This document shows positions 10,615 to 22,202 of a stretch of 64,000 bases of DNA, piece after piece. Source of the DNA: Fomes fomentarius (lineage: Eukaryota; Basidiomycota; Agaricomycetes; Polyporales; Polyporaceae); NCBI GenBank assembly GCA_022606135.1, contig JABYQN010000008.1, positions 2,232,001-2,296,000 of the forward strand. Reading direction: 5' to 3'. Below the pieces are notes generated by a model. The model was not told where the DNA came from. It made no database searches and was given only the letters and a program-made list of their open reading frames with translations. The position numbers and the translations under genes are program-made. The first letter of the stretch is position 1. Each line of letters begins with the position of its first letter.

Positions 10615-13600
10615 CTACACGTTGTCGAACCCCCCCGTTGACAACGACGGCGGCAGCGCACCCGTACCATTCCCGCTCCCGCCACAGGTCACATTGATAT
10701 CATCAGTCAATGTCAGCTCGATCGTCGCGCCGCGCTCGAACAGGTCCCACTCGAGGAAGCAGTTCGACTTGGCTGCCTCCCCGTCGATCGTGACGTTCTT
10801 CACAAACACCGTCCCGCCTATGCCGAGTGGCGGGTTGCCAGCAAAGTTGGTCGCGATGATTGTGGTGGTAGTGTTGAAGACGGGGTTGAAGAAAGAGACG
10901 GAAGGGAAGTATGGGGAGGAGAGGAGGAATTGCCGGGTAGCAGGCACGGGGTAGAGCCCTGCGAGGAAGAAGGCGACGTAGCTGCCCATGGCCCCGGAGT
11001 CTGGTGGTTGTGTCCATAAGTTTGGAAACAGTCGATGAGTAGATAGTGAACAGAGAGCGATCGTACCATCGTTGCCGGGCAGACCAGTAGTAGCGGTGCT
11101 GAAGAACTCTGAGATGACTTGGCGCGAGCGCTGGGTGCTGCGACCGGGGGCATTCGCATAGTGGTACATGTATGGAATCTGCTGTGAGGGCTCGTCGGTT
11201 GCGTCAAAGTAGCTCTACACGAGCGATTAGTCATAGATATAGATCTGAGTGAACAAGCTATGCACGCCATACCCTGTCGAAGATGTAGTCAAGGCGAGAG
11301 ATGAACTTCTCCGGCCCTCCTTGGAGCTCGATCAGCTTCGCAGTGTCTTGTGGGACGAACTGGGAGTACTGTAGTATAGTAGATGTCAGAGCGGGCGCGG
11401 ACTATGAATAGGAGCGGCGGTTGGGATACATACGACAATAGGTGACGACTCGTAGAAGCCATCAAAGTTCGTGTTGAATAGGAAGCAGTTGCCGCCAAGC
11501 GGCTCATTGATACTGCAATGGCCTGGATCTGTATATCCAAACGAACCGTTCAAGAAACGAGGCTATCAAACAGACACGGGTGAGCATTAACCTGGAATCT
11601 GATCAGGGGACGAAACACGCACCTGCATCATCCCAACAACCTCAAAGTTATCCGGCGCCACAACATTCGGGTTCCAGCTTTTCACAAAGTTACCTGCCCG
11701 CTCAACATATTTCTTCGCATCGTCGGTCTTGTTGAGTAGCTTTGCCACCTGCGAGATCGCGAAGTCACCGAACGCATACTCGAGCGCACGCGAGACCTGC
11801 TTCGTGTTCGCGCCGCCGGGCTCGATGATGTCTTGGGGGATGTAGCCAAGTTCCTTCCAGACGTTCACTTGTCGTCCCTGGAGATTGAAGTTTGGCGGCT
11901 GGACTTCGGCGTCTGCGAGCAGGGCTGCGTAGAGCGCTTCTGGGTCGACGTTGAGAGCCTGGGAGTGCTCTGCGTACCTGTAAGATGAGGCGAAGAAAGT
12001 CAGAGAACATCCCCGCGGTACTGGCAGAGACGCTGCACACACTTCACGAAGAACTCGCCGAGTATGGGGTCCGCGTCTGGTACATGAGAACCATCAGAAT
12101 ACTTGAATCGAATCACTGGGGGGAATCCGTACCACTACCGCCCTGGATAAACTGCTGCGCGGTGGCTCCTCGGCATTCGGGAAGCCATCCCTCGTGTTGC
12201 TGGATGTTGATCATGCCGCGGACGATGCGCGCGAAGTTTTGCGGGTCGTGCAGAGACATGAGTGGGTATAGTGTACGGAAGGTGTCCCACTACACCCCGA
12301 GTTCAACATACTGAGCATCTACCGGAATGCGAGAGCTAGACGTACATTGCAGTAGAACGAGTCGTAGTACGGCTCAGTGGAGTTCCATAGCGGATTCTCG
12401 CCAGAGTCTGCATTTGATCAATCACTCCGTTAGTTGAGTGACCCTTCGACCAAGAAGGGCGCGAAACTCACAATCAGCAGGAGAGATGTGCGTCCTGTAA
12501 AGCGAGCTATAGAATAGCTCGATCGTATCAGCGTCCACGCCCTTAGCGCCCACCTGGATCCGTCCTAGGAGCTCATTCCACTCATCCCTCGCAGCCTTCC
12601 TCACGCCCTCAAAATCGAAGCTCGGGATCTCCGCCTCGGAGTTCTGGCACGCTTGCGCGGTCGAAATAAACGACATGCCGACGCGCACCATGATCGTCGT
12701 CGTCCCATCGGCGCTCTTCGTGTTCTTGTTGAACCCGAGGAGCGCGCCGAGCTCGCTGCGGTAGCCCTTGTATTCCTGCAGGCCGTCGACGAAGCCCTTG
12801 ATGGGCGAGTTCCCCAGGTAAGTACCGAACTCTTTGGGCTTGCCGAGGTCGAACCCCACCCCCTTGAAATCCATGCATGTGAAGACGCGGAACGTCCCTG
12901 GGCCGAAGCTCGCAGCGAACGTGGAGCCGGCTGGACACGTTGGTCGTCAGTATCGAGAAGGCAAAGAGAAAGCTTAGGGAAGTTTGAAAGACCTCACCTG
13001 TTACGCGTGAGGTGTCAGGGTCGATGTGGACGATTGGGTTAGAGCTGCTCTGCTGGCCATCATTGGTAACGTCGATCACGAGGCGAGGGATCGCCGAATT
13101 GGAAGGGAAGGTGTATCTTGAGTCGCGGGTGGCAGTCAGACTTCGCGAAGGCAAAAAGGGGGTACAGGGAAGGGCGCATCACGAGCTCACCTATGCAGAG
13201 CCGCGCGCTTCGTTGCGGTGAGCTCGACGCGGATGTTCGTTGACTATCCCCGTAGCTTCGCATGAGACGTATGTTCATGACGTCTTTCAAAGATTTGCAC
13301 TCACCAGGTTGGATGCAAAGTATCCTGGCTCGGCTGCATCGTCCGGACGGCCTGTCGTACAACCGCCGTCGTTCTCAGCTACTACGACACTTTGGGTTAT
13401 GCAAGAAGAGGAGACCTACCGTCTAAGAGAAGCTTGCGCAAGACCTTGCGTGAGTTGATGTCCGTCGGACAGACTTCAAATCGATCGATGACGCCCAGAC
13501 CGCAGTTGAGGAGAGGGAAAATTTTGAAGACAGACAGTGGGACGGACTGGAGAGTGTGCCATGAGCTGATACACTTGGATGAAAGATGAGTGAAAACACA

Positions 13601-14013
13601 CTTACTCCTCCAGTTCCGTCATCATGGAGCTGAGAGAAGCCGGTAACAAGAGTGAGTGGGTTCGCATCGTAGCCTGCATGCTAATACAATTATGGGTACG
13701 CGATAATACGAGGGAACAGGACGAAGTCGCGCACACTATTGAACGAGTCGGTGTCCAAGCCGACCTTGACCATTCCATGCGGAAGCGTCGCACCTGTACC
13801 ATTGGCTCAGTCTTAGTGTACAGCAGATACGATTGAGCATGTATTATACTTGCCAGGGAAAACGTGGCCGAAGTTCGCGGTGCCGATGAAGAGGTTGACG
13901 TGACTAGCGGGGTCAGGGATGGGAACTTCTGCTCTCCTCCCGTGTGTGGTGGACGACGTCGAGAATGAGGCGAAGCCAACAAACGCCGCGAGCCAGGGTA
14001 GGGAGCGCAACAT
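10615..14013 (-). CDS. GH92-type alpha-mannosidase, secreted, multi-exon
   Basis: Reads right to left over many short introns. It starts MLRSLPWLAAFVGF (signal peptide), then NLFIGTANFGHVFPG. After an intron come GATLPHGMVKVG and AGYDANPLTLVTGFSQLH, typical N-terminal blocks of glycoside hydrolase family 92. Middle exons hold a long beta-rich segment (about 12480-12874) and a helical part (about 11600-12040, e.g. AEHSQALNVDPEAL). Near the end are YHYANAPG and GLPGNDG, matching the conserved catalytic-region HxANxPG and GND motifs. The C-terminal domain ends at 10615. Family members are calcium-dependent exo-mannosidases acting on N-glycan or cell-wall mannose. No frameshift was noticed, but I did not verify every junction. 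Confidence 0.88.
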
Positions 14014-14058
14014 CCCTTCAGCCCGTCGATAAAGTGCCGCTAAAGCATATCCGCACCG

Positions 14059-14067
14059 TTATATATG
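14059..14067 (-). promoter_or_regulatory. TATA-like box of the GH92 gene
   Basis: A CATATATAAC sequence on the minus strand sits about 45 bases before the start codon of the GH92 gene. Position and sequence fit a core promoter; not tested. Confidence 0.4.
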
Positions 14068-15877
14068 GACGAGGTGCGGACAGAGGCGGCATATCACCGC
14101 GCGAGGGGGCCTGGACACTGGACAGTTGCGTAGTTCATTCCTCGGTGTGAATGTGTGCGGATGCACCGAGGAATTAATCATGAGAAGGGCGAGCGCAGAA
14201 GGGAGAAGTCAAGCGTAGTAGGCTGAGAGGGGTGCCGCTGGTCGTGCCACCGTCAGCGGGGTCATGGAGTCTGATGCATGGACGGGACTTATATGGTCGT
14301 GTCTTCGCCTCCGCGAGCAGATCCATTAATTCTAGGGCCCTAGAGAGGTGTAAGCCACGGAGCGCAAGAAGGCAACACAGACTTGACGGAGGCTGTGGAC
14401 GCGTAGGAGATGAGAGTCGCGCATAGATATGAGCCCATTGCAACGAAAGCCTAGGGTCAAGGAATCGGGACACGTGAAGGGATCATTACGAGGACTACAG
14501 CGGCAACAGCACATGTGCTCTTAAAGGTAGAAAAATTGGTCGCACGAAGAGGAGGAAGTGTCAGAGACGACGGTGAGCTCGCCGGTGTCGGACGCACATT
14601 AGAAGTTGTAGTGCCATGCGTTCCCACCTCTTTTGAGTACCCGCGTCCAGTATATGTGCTGGCGTAGAATGTCTTTTAGGTTACGGTGGATAGAAGAAGC
14701 GGACGGTGAGAGACCGACCTTTGATGCATGGTATGCGTACCTAAATGTATCGAGCCGCATTGGCGTCATGAATGCACCTACTGCCGCCGGTGGAAGCACG
14801 TCTAGCTGCTCCCTTGTCAGTGCTGGTGTTCCATTTCAGAAGCCCGGCTAAGTGTACTTACGGTTAGCTACTTAGCCTTTGGCTTGAGAGCCAAACGTAA
14901 GTGGATGATTGTCCTACTTCAGTTATACGATGATGTATGTAAGCCAAGCTTCCCTTGCTGGGAATGGTGAGAGCGCTTCACACCAATCATTGTCTAACTC
15001 GTGTATTGTGCCTTCCATTTGTTGCAAAAGCTACCGAGTTGGTCGGGGTCTGAGGGTGCACAGACCGACTTCTTCGAAGCATCTGTACAGCGCCATGACT
15101 CCTCCTTGAAGCTTTCGGAGTCGACATCCAGCGCTTAAGATTCCTGATTTAGTCAAGGCAATATAGTTCGCACGCCACACCTAGGGCGCCTCACTTCGCT
15201 CGTTTTTGTGCTTGTTTCTGTACCATCCGCCGCTCATGTACTTCATCATCGCCTGTCCTTTTATCCGGGAGGCATCGTTACGTCTTCCATCATCCTCGGT
15301 CCCCGCTATTGCTGCTAGGGACTCTGTACATGGCTGGTTGTGTTCAGACAAGGCTCCTCCACAGGTCGTTTTCAACAGTCGACAGTGGACCGGGATGCAC
15401 CTGAGATTCAAGGTCTGAGAAGAGGAAAGCGTATGCGAAGGATCAAGCGAGCTGAGAAATACTGATACCATGGCAATCAGGGATGAGCGGTATCTGTAGA
15501 AGTTTCATGGTGCGTCGCCCGTGCTCCTCACACCCACGTACACACTGACACCCACACAAGGCACGTCTGCAGGATGCAGTCGCTACATCAACGCGTTCGT
15601 TCGTTGAGGGCCAACACATGGTTTCGCTCTGTTGCTGCTACCTCGTTGCTCTACGGTCCACCTCTGCACCATGCTTCATACTACTTGGTCTGTACTCGGA
15701 GATGGCCTTGTCCACGGGTCATCATGGTACATGGCAGATGTCTTCTTCCGTATAAGCCCCGTCGTTCATGATGGAGGGTCTCCTTCATATTCCAATATTC
15801 GCAGTAAGTGGCCTTTGTCTACAGTCCTCGTCTCTCTTCACACAAGCATATCGCTTGTCATAGCCACCACAGCCACT
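14068..15877. other. intergenic, no supported gene
   Basis: Several short frames on both strands, none recognisable. A small inverted pair (CTTACG..CGTAAG, about 14859-14900) and the second dispersed repeat copy lie here. The right part is the upstream region of PYM5; an open frame continues upstream of its ATG but without support for a longer protein. Confidence 0.4.
15116..15188 (+). repeat. dispersed repeat, copy 2
   Basis: Matches 5166-5240 (see there). It ends in AGGGCGCC like copy 1. Flanks are not shared. Confidence 0.5.
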
Positions 15878-17323
15878 ATGGCCCTCACCGCAAGAGGCCT
15901 TCTCCCTCTCGTTCTCGTGTACCTCTGCTTTCCGCTCGTCCTCGGACAGAGCATCAGAGCAGACGACCCCTTAGAGTTTATTTGGACAAGTACTCAGCCA
16001 ACCCAATGTGCGGAGTACGAGTTCTTCTGGGAAGGTGGTACGCCACCATTCGAGCTACAAATCGCCCCGGTCGATAACTCGGTGCAGCCTGATATCTGGG
16101 TCAACATACACAATCAGTCCCTCATCTGGACAACAGACTTCCCTGGTGGAATAGCACTGTCTCTCCTCTTGACCGATGCTGTCATGTCGGTGACAATGAA
16201 TACCGGACCAATAGTCGTCCAGCCCAGCGACAATGATACATGTTTGCCCGTACGAGGTACCAACCCAGTTACTACAGTCGGCACACCGCTATCCTCTTCG
16301 ACGAGCTCGTCTGTGGCCTCATCTTCGCCCTCTAGTACCTCGCTTACGACGTTAGCAAGTCACTCCGAAAGTTCCCCTGCTTTGACTACATCAGTGCCTA
16401 CATCAGTGCACTTCACGACTAGAACCTCAGCTGAGGGAAGAACGGCCTCATATCGTCCATCACCGCTAAACTCCCCTTCACCTTTATCCTCATTTGCCTC
16501 ATCTTCTGCTCCCTCAATTGTGACGACTCTGGCGAGCTCCTCCACCCCAAATGCTATTTCTTCCGTGGCGTTCAGTGACGTTCCCACTGTCGCCGGTGGC
16601 GTTGGGTCCAAGCGCGGGAATCGTTCTGGTGTGCTTGCAGGGATCTCTATCGGAGTAGTGACATTCCTACTACTCCTTGCCGCTCTCGTGGTTTACTCCG
16701 GACGGCGATGGCGTTCGCGCCGCTCGCAAACCCCACCTCTCGATGGTATGTAATATACATCCTGGTTTAACGATAGGGATGCTAACACGATCTCAGATGA
16801 TGACTCATTCGCGTACACACTAGCGCGGCCGCATACATCTGCAAGTGACTTTTCGGTAATGCGGGAACGCAGATACGAGACCCCATCGCCTTTCGCGCTC
16901 TCCTTACAGGCGTTCAGCGCGACGAGCTCAGCTGGGCGCGCGCAGCACCGCGAGGGCGAGGCCATGCCAGCGCTGCGTCCAGAGCTCACCAGCAGCAGAC
17001 GCACTGATGGTGCACTGACGCCCATACTGGACCCTCGCGCTTCGCTCGCCCTTGACGGCGCCTCTGCTAGCCACTCTCCGTCGCGCGCACCCACGAAGAC
17101 ATGGTGTGGAGAGTCCAGCGCGCGATCTGAAACGCCTGTGGACGCGCTCCTGCCGCAGTCGCCTGTGGTAGGACATGAGGGGTCTACGGACATGCTGAGC
17201 AGGGCGGGAACTCCCAGGACTGCTGTCGATGGCGGTGTTCGTCTGGCAGGCGGTCCTCTGGACGGGGCAGTTGATGACACGGACGACTCGGAGACACTTC
17301 CGCCGCCATATCAGCGCTATTGA
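15878..17323 (+). CDS. PYM5: PY-tail single-pass membrane protein, class A, with two-Cys ectodomain
   Basis: Exons 15878-16745 and 16797-17323 (51-bp intron, phase 1) give about 464 residues. Residues 1-24 form a clear signal peptide (MALTARGLLPLVLVYL). The ectodomain has QCAEYEFFWEGGTPPF, an aromatic-rich middle and DNDTCLPV, so its two cysteines probably pair. A long Ser/Thr stalk leads to the TM helix (about 250-274, GVLAGISIGVV) and RRWRSRRS. The tail carries DGGVRLAGG and ends LPPPYQRY. This is one of the clearest full-length class A members. The part from about 16,558 onward reappears at 40.93 kb in the chimeric gene PYM11. Likely a receptor-like surface protein; ligand unknown. Confidence 0.85.
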
Positions 17324-18200
17324 CGCACGATGGTATGATTGTTCCCTTCGCGGCGACTTCTTGATGCCTGCCGCTGTCTGCATGAACCTTGTCTGATCAC
17401 GAATTCATCCAGGAGAAAATGCCCACGCATGGGGGGGGGGGGGGCACGATCGTTCTGTAGCGGCGTTGCTCCGCGCGGGGTGATTTCGTGGCGGCCGAGT
17501 AGACTCGGTGAAGGAGGGTACCCTGCTTCATGGGGAGACACAGAACGATGTGAACGAGCAAGAAATGAAATGAATGGAAGACGAGCGTTGTCGGATTCGG
17601 TGTCCATTCTTTCATTACAGCTACCAGTTGATCTTCTACTCCCTTCCTCCACGTGTGCAGTCCCACAATCCCTATGCAGTGTCGAGCGTTCACTCATACG
17701 CACAGTGCATTGACGCGTAAGTTTGATATCAGGTTTCCCTTGTCATCTCGTATCATCCACGCGACTCACCCTCGAGCAACAGTCAACAGCGGGAGTCGCG
17801 TAACCAAGTACGCGATGCACATCTCTTGTTCCCGAAGCACCCACTGACAGCTACTAAGTAAACCTTATGCTTGGTGTATCATCTTCTCAAAACGGCGTGC
17901 TTTCCTCAACCCGCTTCTCGTCCTCGACCCTTCCGTTCCGTACTATCATATGACTGTCCTACAGGTAGCTGAGTCTCGAGGCTCTAACACATAAGAGTCT
18001 TCATGCGTATCGCGACAACGAGATCTTCGCCGTCAGGCTACGGTATAATCGCCCCCCGGCGCCATGTCAACAACCCTTGTGAGTGTGAGCCGCTTCAAGC
18101 ATTGGGCATCTGGTTGACGAGAGAATAGCTCGCTTCAACCTCTTCATATCTGTCTCCATACCAGCCCTAGCTCTATCCCTGTTCACTCGTTCAACCCACG
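16558..18200 (+). repeat. segmental duplication, source-like copy
   Basis: The 3' half of PYM5, the PYM5-PYM6 spacer and the 5' end of PYM6 match 40,931-42,567 in direct orientation. The spacer is recognisable throughout, for example near 17,650-17,880 and 41,990-42,240. The copy here keeps both genes whole, so it is probably the donor-like state. Confidence 0.72.
17324..18063. other. intergenic spacer between PYM5 and PYM6, with a 14-G tract
   Basis: No gene seen. Contains a run of 14 G at 17431-17444, a likely length-variable tract. The corresponding place in the 41.7 kb duplicate lacks this run. Confidence 0.5.
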
Positions 18201-19467
18201 CTCGCTCACTGCCTAGGGCAGACCAACTCACATTCGCTACGACCGACGGACTACCTTTACAATGCGCGAGCTATCAGTTTTCATGGACAGGAGGTACACC
18301 GCCGTACAGTGTCAGTGTCACTTCTGATCCCTCCCTCGACGCCTCTATCGACTTTGCGACCTCCGGTCAAGACGCGGCCTTGGTTCCACCCTTTCCAGCG
18401 GGATTCGACCTTTTGCTATCCCTCACCGATAGCACGGGCCTGACGCTGACTCGTACAGACCCGATACAACCGAGCTCGGATTCCAGCTGCCTGCCAGACG
18501 GCCTCACGATCAAGAACTCCTCATCGCCAGCGTCCGTCCAGTCCCCTATAGCTACTACCACTGATACGCCGCCACCTACGGAAAGTACGCCTGTGTCAAC
18601 AATACCTCACCGCGCCCCCCAACCGGGACCTTCCGAATTCCGCCCAACTTCGAATAACACCTCGACGACCTCTACATCTGATCCCTCTCCCCTCTTCTCA
18701 TCTGCTTCCCTGCCAGTTACTACTTCGTTCCCTGTATCAAGCGGAAGTAGCACCGAGGCCATGCCAACGATCAGTCCATCTGCCAGCGCGATATCTGCTT
18801 CACAGCAAGGCTCTCCTCTCCTGCCGCCTGACGGTATCGCGGGTGTCATAATCGGAGGTGCCGTGACTCTGCTAGTTGCGGGTGTCGCCCTGTGCTTTGC
18901 CGTGCGGCTGAGAAGAAGACAGCATGCATCGTCACGGGCTGAAGGTGAGCTATCTATACCTCCCCTCATTCTCTTCTCCATCGTACCCTTCGTAGCATGC
19001 TGATGATGCCTTGATACCTAGATGATGTCTATCACAAATCCTCAGACGCATCCAACATCGATACCCATTCGGACTACGCATACCCGGAGCTGGAGCCGAA
19101 GCTGGAGCCGAAGCCGGACTGGGAGTCACAGGCGCAGACAGCCCCATCCATGGTGGAGTCCGCGCCTTCCGTGTACTCATTGTCAATCACGTCGACCTCA
19201 CGAGATTCGTTCTACGTGCGCTCTGCTGGACTGTTCGGACGTCGCAGTTACATGTCCACGGCAAGTCAGTTGCCCTCAGCTGTGATGCAGCCGGACTTCC
19301 GATCCGGACACTGGCCACCGATTCCAGATGCCACCTCTGCGGTCCTAGCGCTGCAGGGCGCTGCCTCAGGAGAAAGCCGAGATGGCAGGATGAGAACTGT
19401 GTCGACAGCTTCCCCTCATCATGTATATTTCGCACACATCGAGGGCATCCCGATATCGCACAGTTAG
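18064..19467 (+). CDS. PYM6: family member with two-Cys ectodomain but a tail without PY motif
   Basis: A small first exon at 18064 and an intron ending at 18128 are inferred; the exact first donor is uncertain. Exon 2 (18129-18944) encodes a hydrophobic leader (FNLFISVSIPALALS), QCASYQFSWTGGTPPY, a second Cys (SSCLPD), a Ser/Thr/Pro stalk and a TM helix (GVIIGGAVTLLVAGVAL), then RLRRRQ. A 77-bp phase-1 intron (18945-19021) precedes the tail exon (19022-19467). The tail contains the repeat LEPKLEPKPDWE and ends GIPISHS; it has neither DGGVRLAGG nor PPxY. It may be a divergent or truncated tail. The ectodomain groups it with PYM5 and PYM7. Confidence 0.68.
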
Positions 19468-20163
19468 GACGCCGATACCCGAACAGTGCGATGATAGTGC
19501 GATGATGGGGAGAGGGGAGTTGCGAGAGGTGCGATGGTGCGATGGATCCGTGCACGTCTCGTCTCGGCACTCGAGAAGCAGCATTCCTCTGTGAGCGCTT
19601 TTGAGGGCGCTCTACATTCTTGCGAGCGGCGGTGTTGGAAGGCTGTGTACTTATATTTTGGACCCTCTTGTTGGACCTTTTCTGTAGCCTTCGAGTTCCT
19701 GTCATGGACTCTGCCTTCGTGTCTGCTCTCATTTCTAGTCGCGTCCGATATGGAAGCACACGCGCCCTAACACAAGGCTTGCGTGGGACGCTATATGTGG
19801 TTTCGATATCTTCATGATTTCGATGGCGGTTCGCATCTCCATCGTATGGTATGGTACCAATCGGATGATGTAGAAGCATTGACTGACGCCAAATTTCGAT
19901 AGATGTGCATTACGAAGTCACTGGTTGCTGAGTCGTACTCCCCACTTCACCCCCCTCCACGCATTGTCTACATCTCCGCAGACATCATTCGCTACACCTC
20001 TTCACCCACCCGGCTAGGCAACCGACGGAGTACTTGAGACGCAGTGTCAGTGACATGGGCTGGATTTCGAGTATTTATCATGCTGGTAAGCCACCATAAT
20101 GTCGTGTTCCGCTGGCATATCCATGCTCACAATACTCTAGATCGCCCATTGGTTAGAAGATTC
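19468..20163. other. intergenic, no supported gene
   Basis: Contains the PYM6 3' flank and PYM7 upstream region. Open frames here are short and lack family features. Confidence 0.35.
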
Positions 20164-21555
20164 ATGCTGAGCCGAGTCCCAGTCTTCGTTTTATCCTTGT
20201 GTTCGCTTATTCAAGCACGTTCTCTGCGCGCGAGGCAAGACGACTTCCAGTTTGTGTCGAGCAACGTGCAACCCGTACAATGCGCGCAGTATATGTCGTC
20301 ATGGACTGGGGGAGTACCGCCATTCAAATTCCAAGTCACAACCAGTCCATCTGCCTTCATCACAGTTGGCATGAATACCGACGACCGCGACCTCGTCTGG
20401 GCGGAGCCATTTCCGGCGGGATACACGCTGTTGCTGAGCGTGACCGATGACACGGGGACCACGATACGAAGTACCGACGACCTCGTGGTGCAGCCCGGTA
20501 CAGACAATAACTGCCTCGTAACCACCCGCTCACCTCCACCTCCGCATCTTGTAAGCAGCACCTTGTCACCTTCATCATCTTCGTCATCGACTCCGCCTGT
20601 CATACCTACGTTTGTACTTCATTCGAAGACGATCACCACAGTGGAGAAGAGCACATCGGTTGTGACTGTGACCACGATCCCACCGACAATCCTCCCATCC
20701 TCCACTCGACACACTTTGACATCTATCTCGTCCTCGGGTACCCACTCCTCCTCCAGCTCTTCCTCCCGCTCTCCCTCCAGCTCTAACACTTCCATCACGA
20801 CTTCCTCGCTGCATTCCTCGTCAAATAGAGGTTCGCTTATAATCACGTCAGCTTCCGTAACCTTCCAAACTATACAAGCCACATCTGAGTCACGAGATGC
20901 GCACACGAGGAATGTGGCCTCCGGGGTTATCAAGGGGCTGTCCATCGGGGCGGCCGTGGTACTCCTATTGGCCATCATTGCGCTATGTTACATCGTGCGT
21001 CTGAAGCGAAGGCAGCGTGCGAGACCTGATGTTCAAGGTAAGCACCACTCTCGGCTTTCGTCCCACCTTCTGCCGAGCTAACTTGGTACAGATGATCTTT
21101 GCAGGAACGATGCTCGACAAGTGGAGTGCAGCAGCCCTGAAGACAGATCTTTGGCATCGGCTATCTTGACTGGCCAGTACACTCCCACTTCACCTGGCGC
21201 AAGCAGCTCCACCGCGCTCATACCAGGAGACCAAGCTATGTTCGGATCCAGACCTGGAGACATCAACCGTAGATCCATTTTCCAGACCACTCTACTCCCC
21301 ACCACCCGTGGTCTCGAACCTACGCACAGAGTGTCAAACTACGTCGTCCCCGAAGACTCGTCTGCGACTTCACTATCACCAGACAGTCCACCACATCCTG
21401 TGCCTTCGTCCACTAATATGCGGACATCCGCTTCCGAGCCTTCTTACGACGACGACGAGTCGTGGAGAACAGCAAGAGATGGAGGTGTCCGAATTGCTGG
21501 GGGGCCACCAGAACAAGATGATAACGAGCTGCCTCCACCATATCAGCGTTTCTGA
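20164..21555 (+). CDS. PYM7: PY-tail single-pass membrane protein, class A, with two-Cys ectodomain
   Basis: Exons 20164-21037 and 21092-21555 (54-bp intron, phase 1) give about 445 residues. Signal peptide MLSRVPVFVLSLCSLIQA. Ectodomain from QCAQYMSSWTGGVPPF to DNNCLVT, the same two-Cys pattern as PYM5/6. A very long Ser-rich stalk follows. TM helix about 253-278 (GVIKGLSIGAAVVLLLA), then RLKRRQRAR. The tail contains DGGVRIAGGPP and ends LPPPYQRF. The terminal YQRF also fits a YxxPhi-type endocytic signal, though it overlaps the PPxY. Three genes in a row (PYM5-7) share strand and ectodomain, so they arose by local duplication. Confidence 0.85.
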
Positions 21556-22202
21556 GCGTACGCGGCTGTATCAATAGCCTAACACCGGAGTGGATCGGGA
21601 AATAGAACTGCGATTTAGATTATCCAATCCTCGTGTTTGAGCTTCATTTACGGCGAATCTCCCACAATGCACTGTTCCTGTCATCTCACACTAACGGTAG
21701 AAATATCGTCGTCCCATCACAATGGTGTCAACAAAGGCACAGGGGCGAGGAGGGAGTAGGATCAGTCGTTCGCATCGTGATAGGTGTGCGACCGTCTTGT
21801 CTCTAAGCTTCATTCTGACTGCGGTTCGCACTTATCCTCCTCGGTGTTAGCTCCGCGCAGCGTCGAAATTCTCAACTGCCCCTCCGTACTCGACACCATC
21901 GGGTTCCGTCTCCGCATCGGTGAGAAGGGTTCTATCAATAACCATTATCTATGATAATACAAGCCGACGCGCCAATTCTGTCAGAAGTGAGTTCATCGTA
22001 GCATGGGAACGCTCCACTGAAGCTCACATGCGAAGGCGTAGAAGTCATGTACGAAGCGAATTAACCAGACGGCAGAGGAGGGTGTTGGTCAGATGCTATA
22101 GCATGGTCGGGATTTGCGATATATATAAGTGGCCGTTATCACTCAAGCTGTCCGTCCTCATCCTATCCTTCCACCTCAGACCTTTCAACAACGGCCAGTG
22201 GA
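21556..22202. other. intergenic region upstream of MFS1
   Basis: No supported gene. The right end holds a TATA-like element. Confidence 0.4.
22122..22129 (+). promoter_or_regulatory. TATA-like box of MFS1
   Basis: TATATAAG sits about 75 bases upstream of the MFS1 start codon, a normal core-promoter distance. Confidence 0.45.

Noticed and set aside
10703..13154. Several long open frames overlapping the GH92 gene in other frames and on the plus strand
   Set aside because: They are shadows of GC-rich coding exons; only the frames with GH92 motifs make sense.
17431..17444. Run of 14 G as possible regulatory or telomere-like signal
   Set aside because: Single homopolymer with no other repeat around it; most likely a slippage tract or a sequencing artefact.
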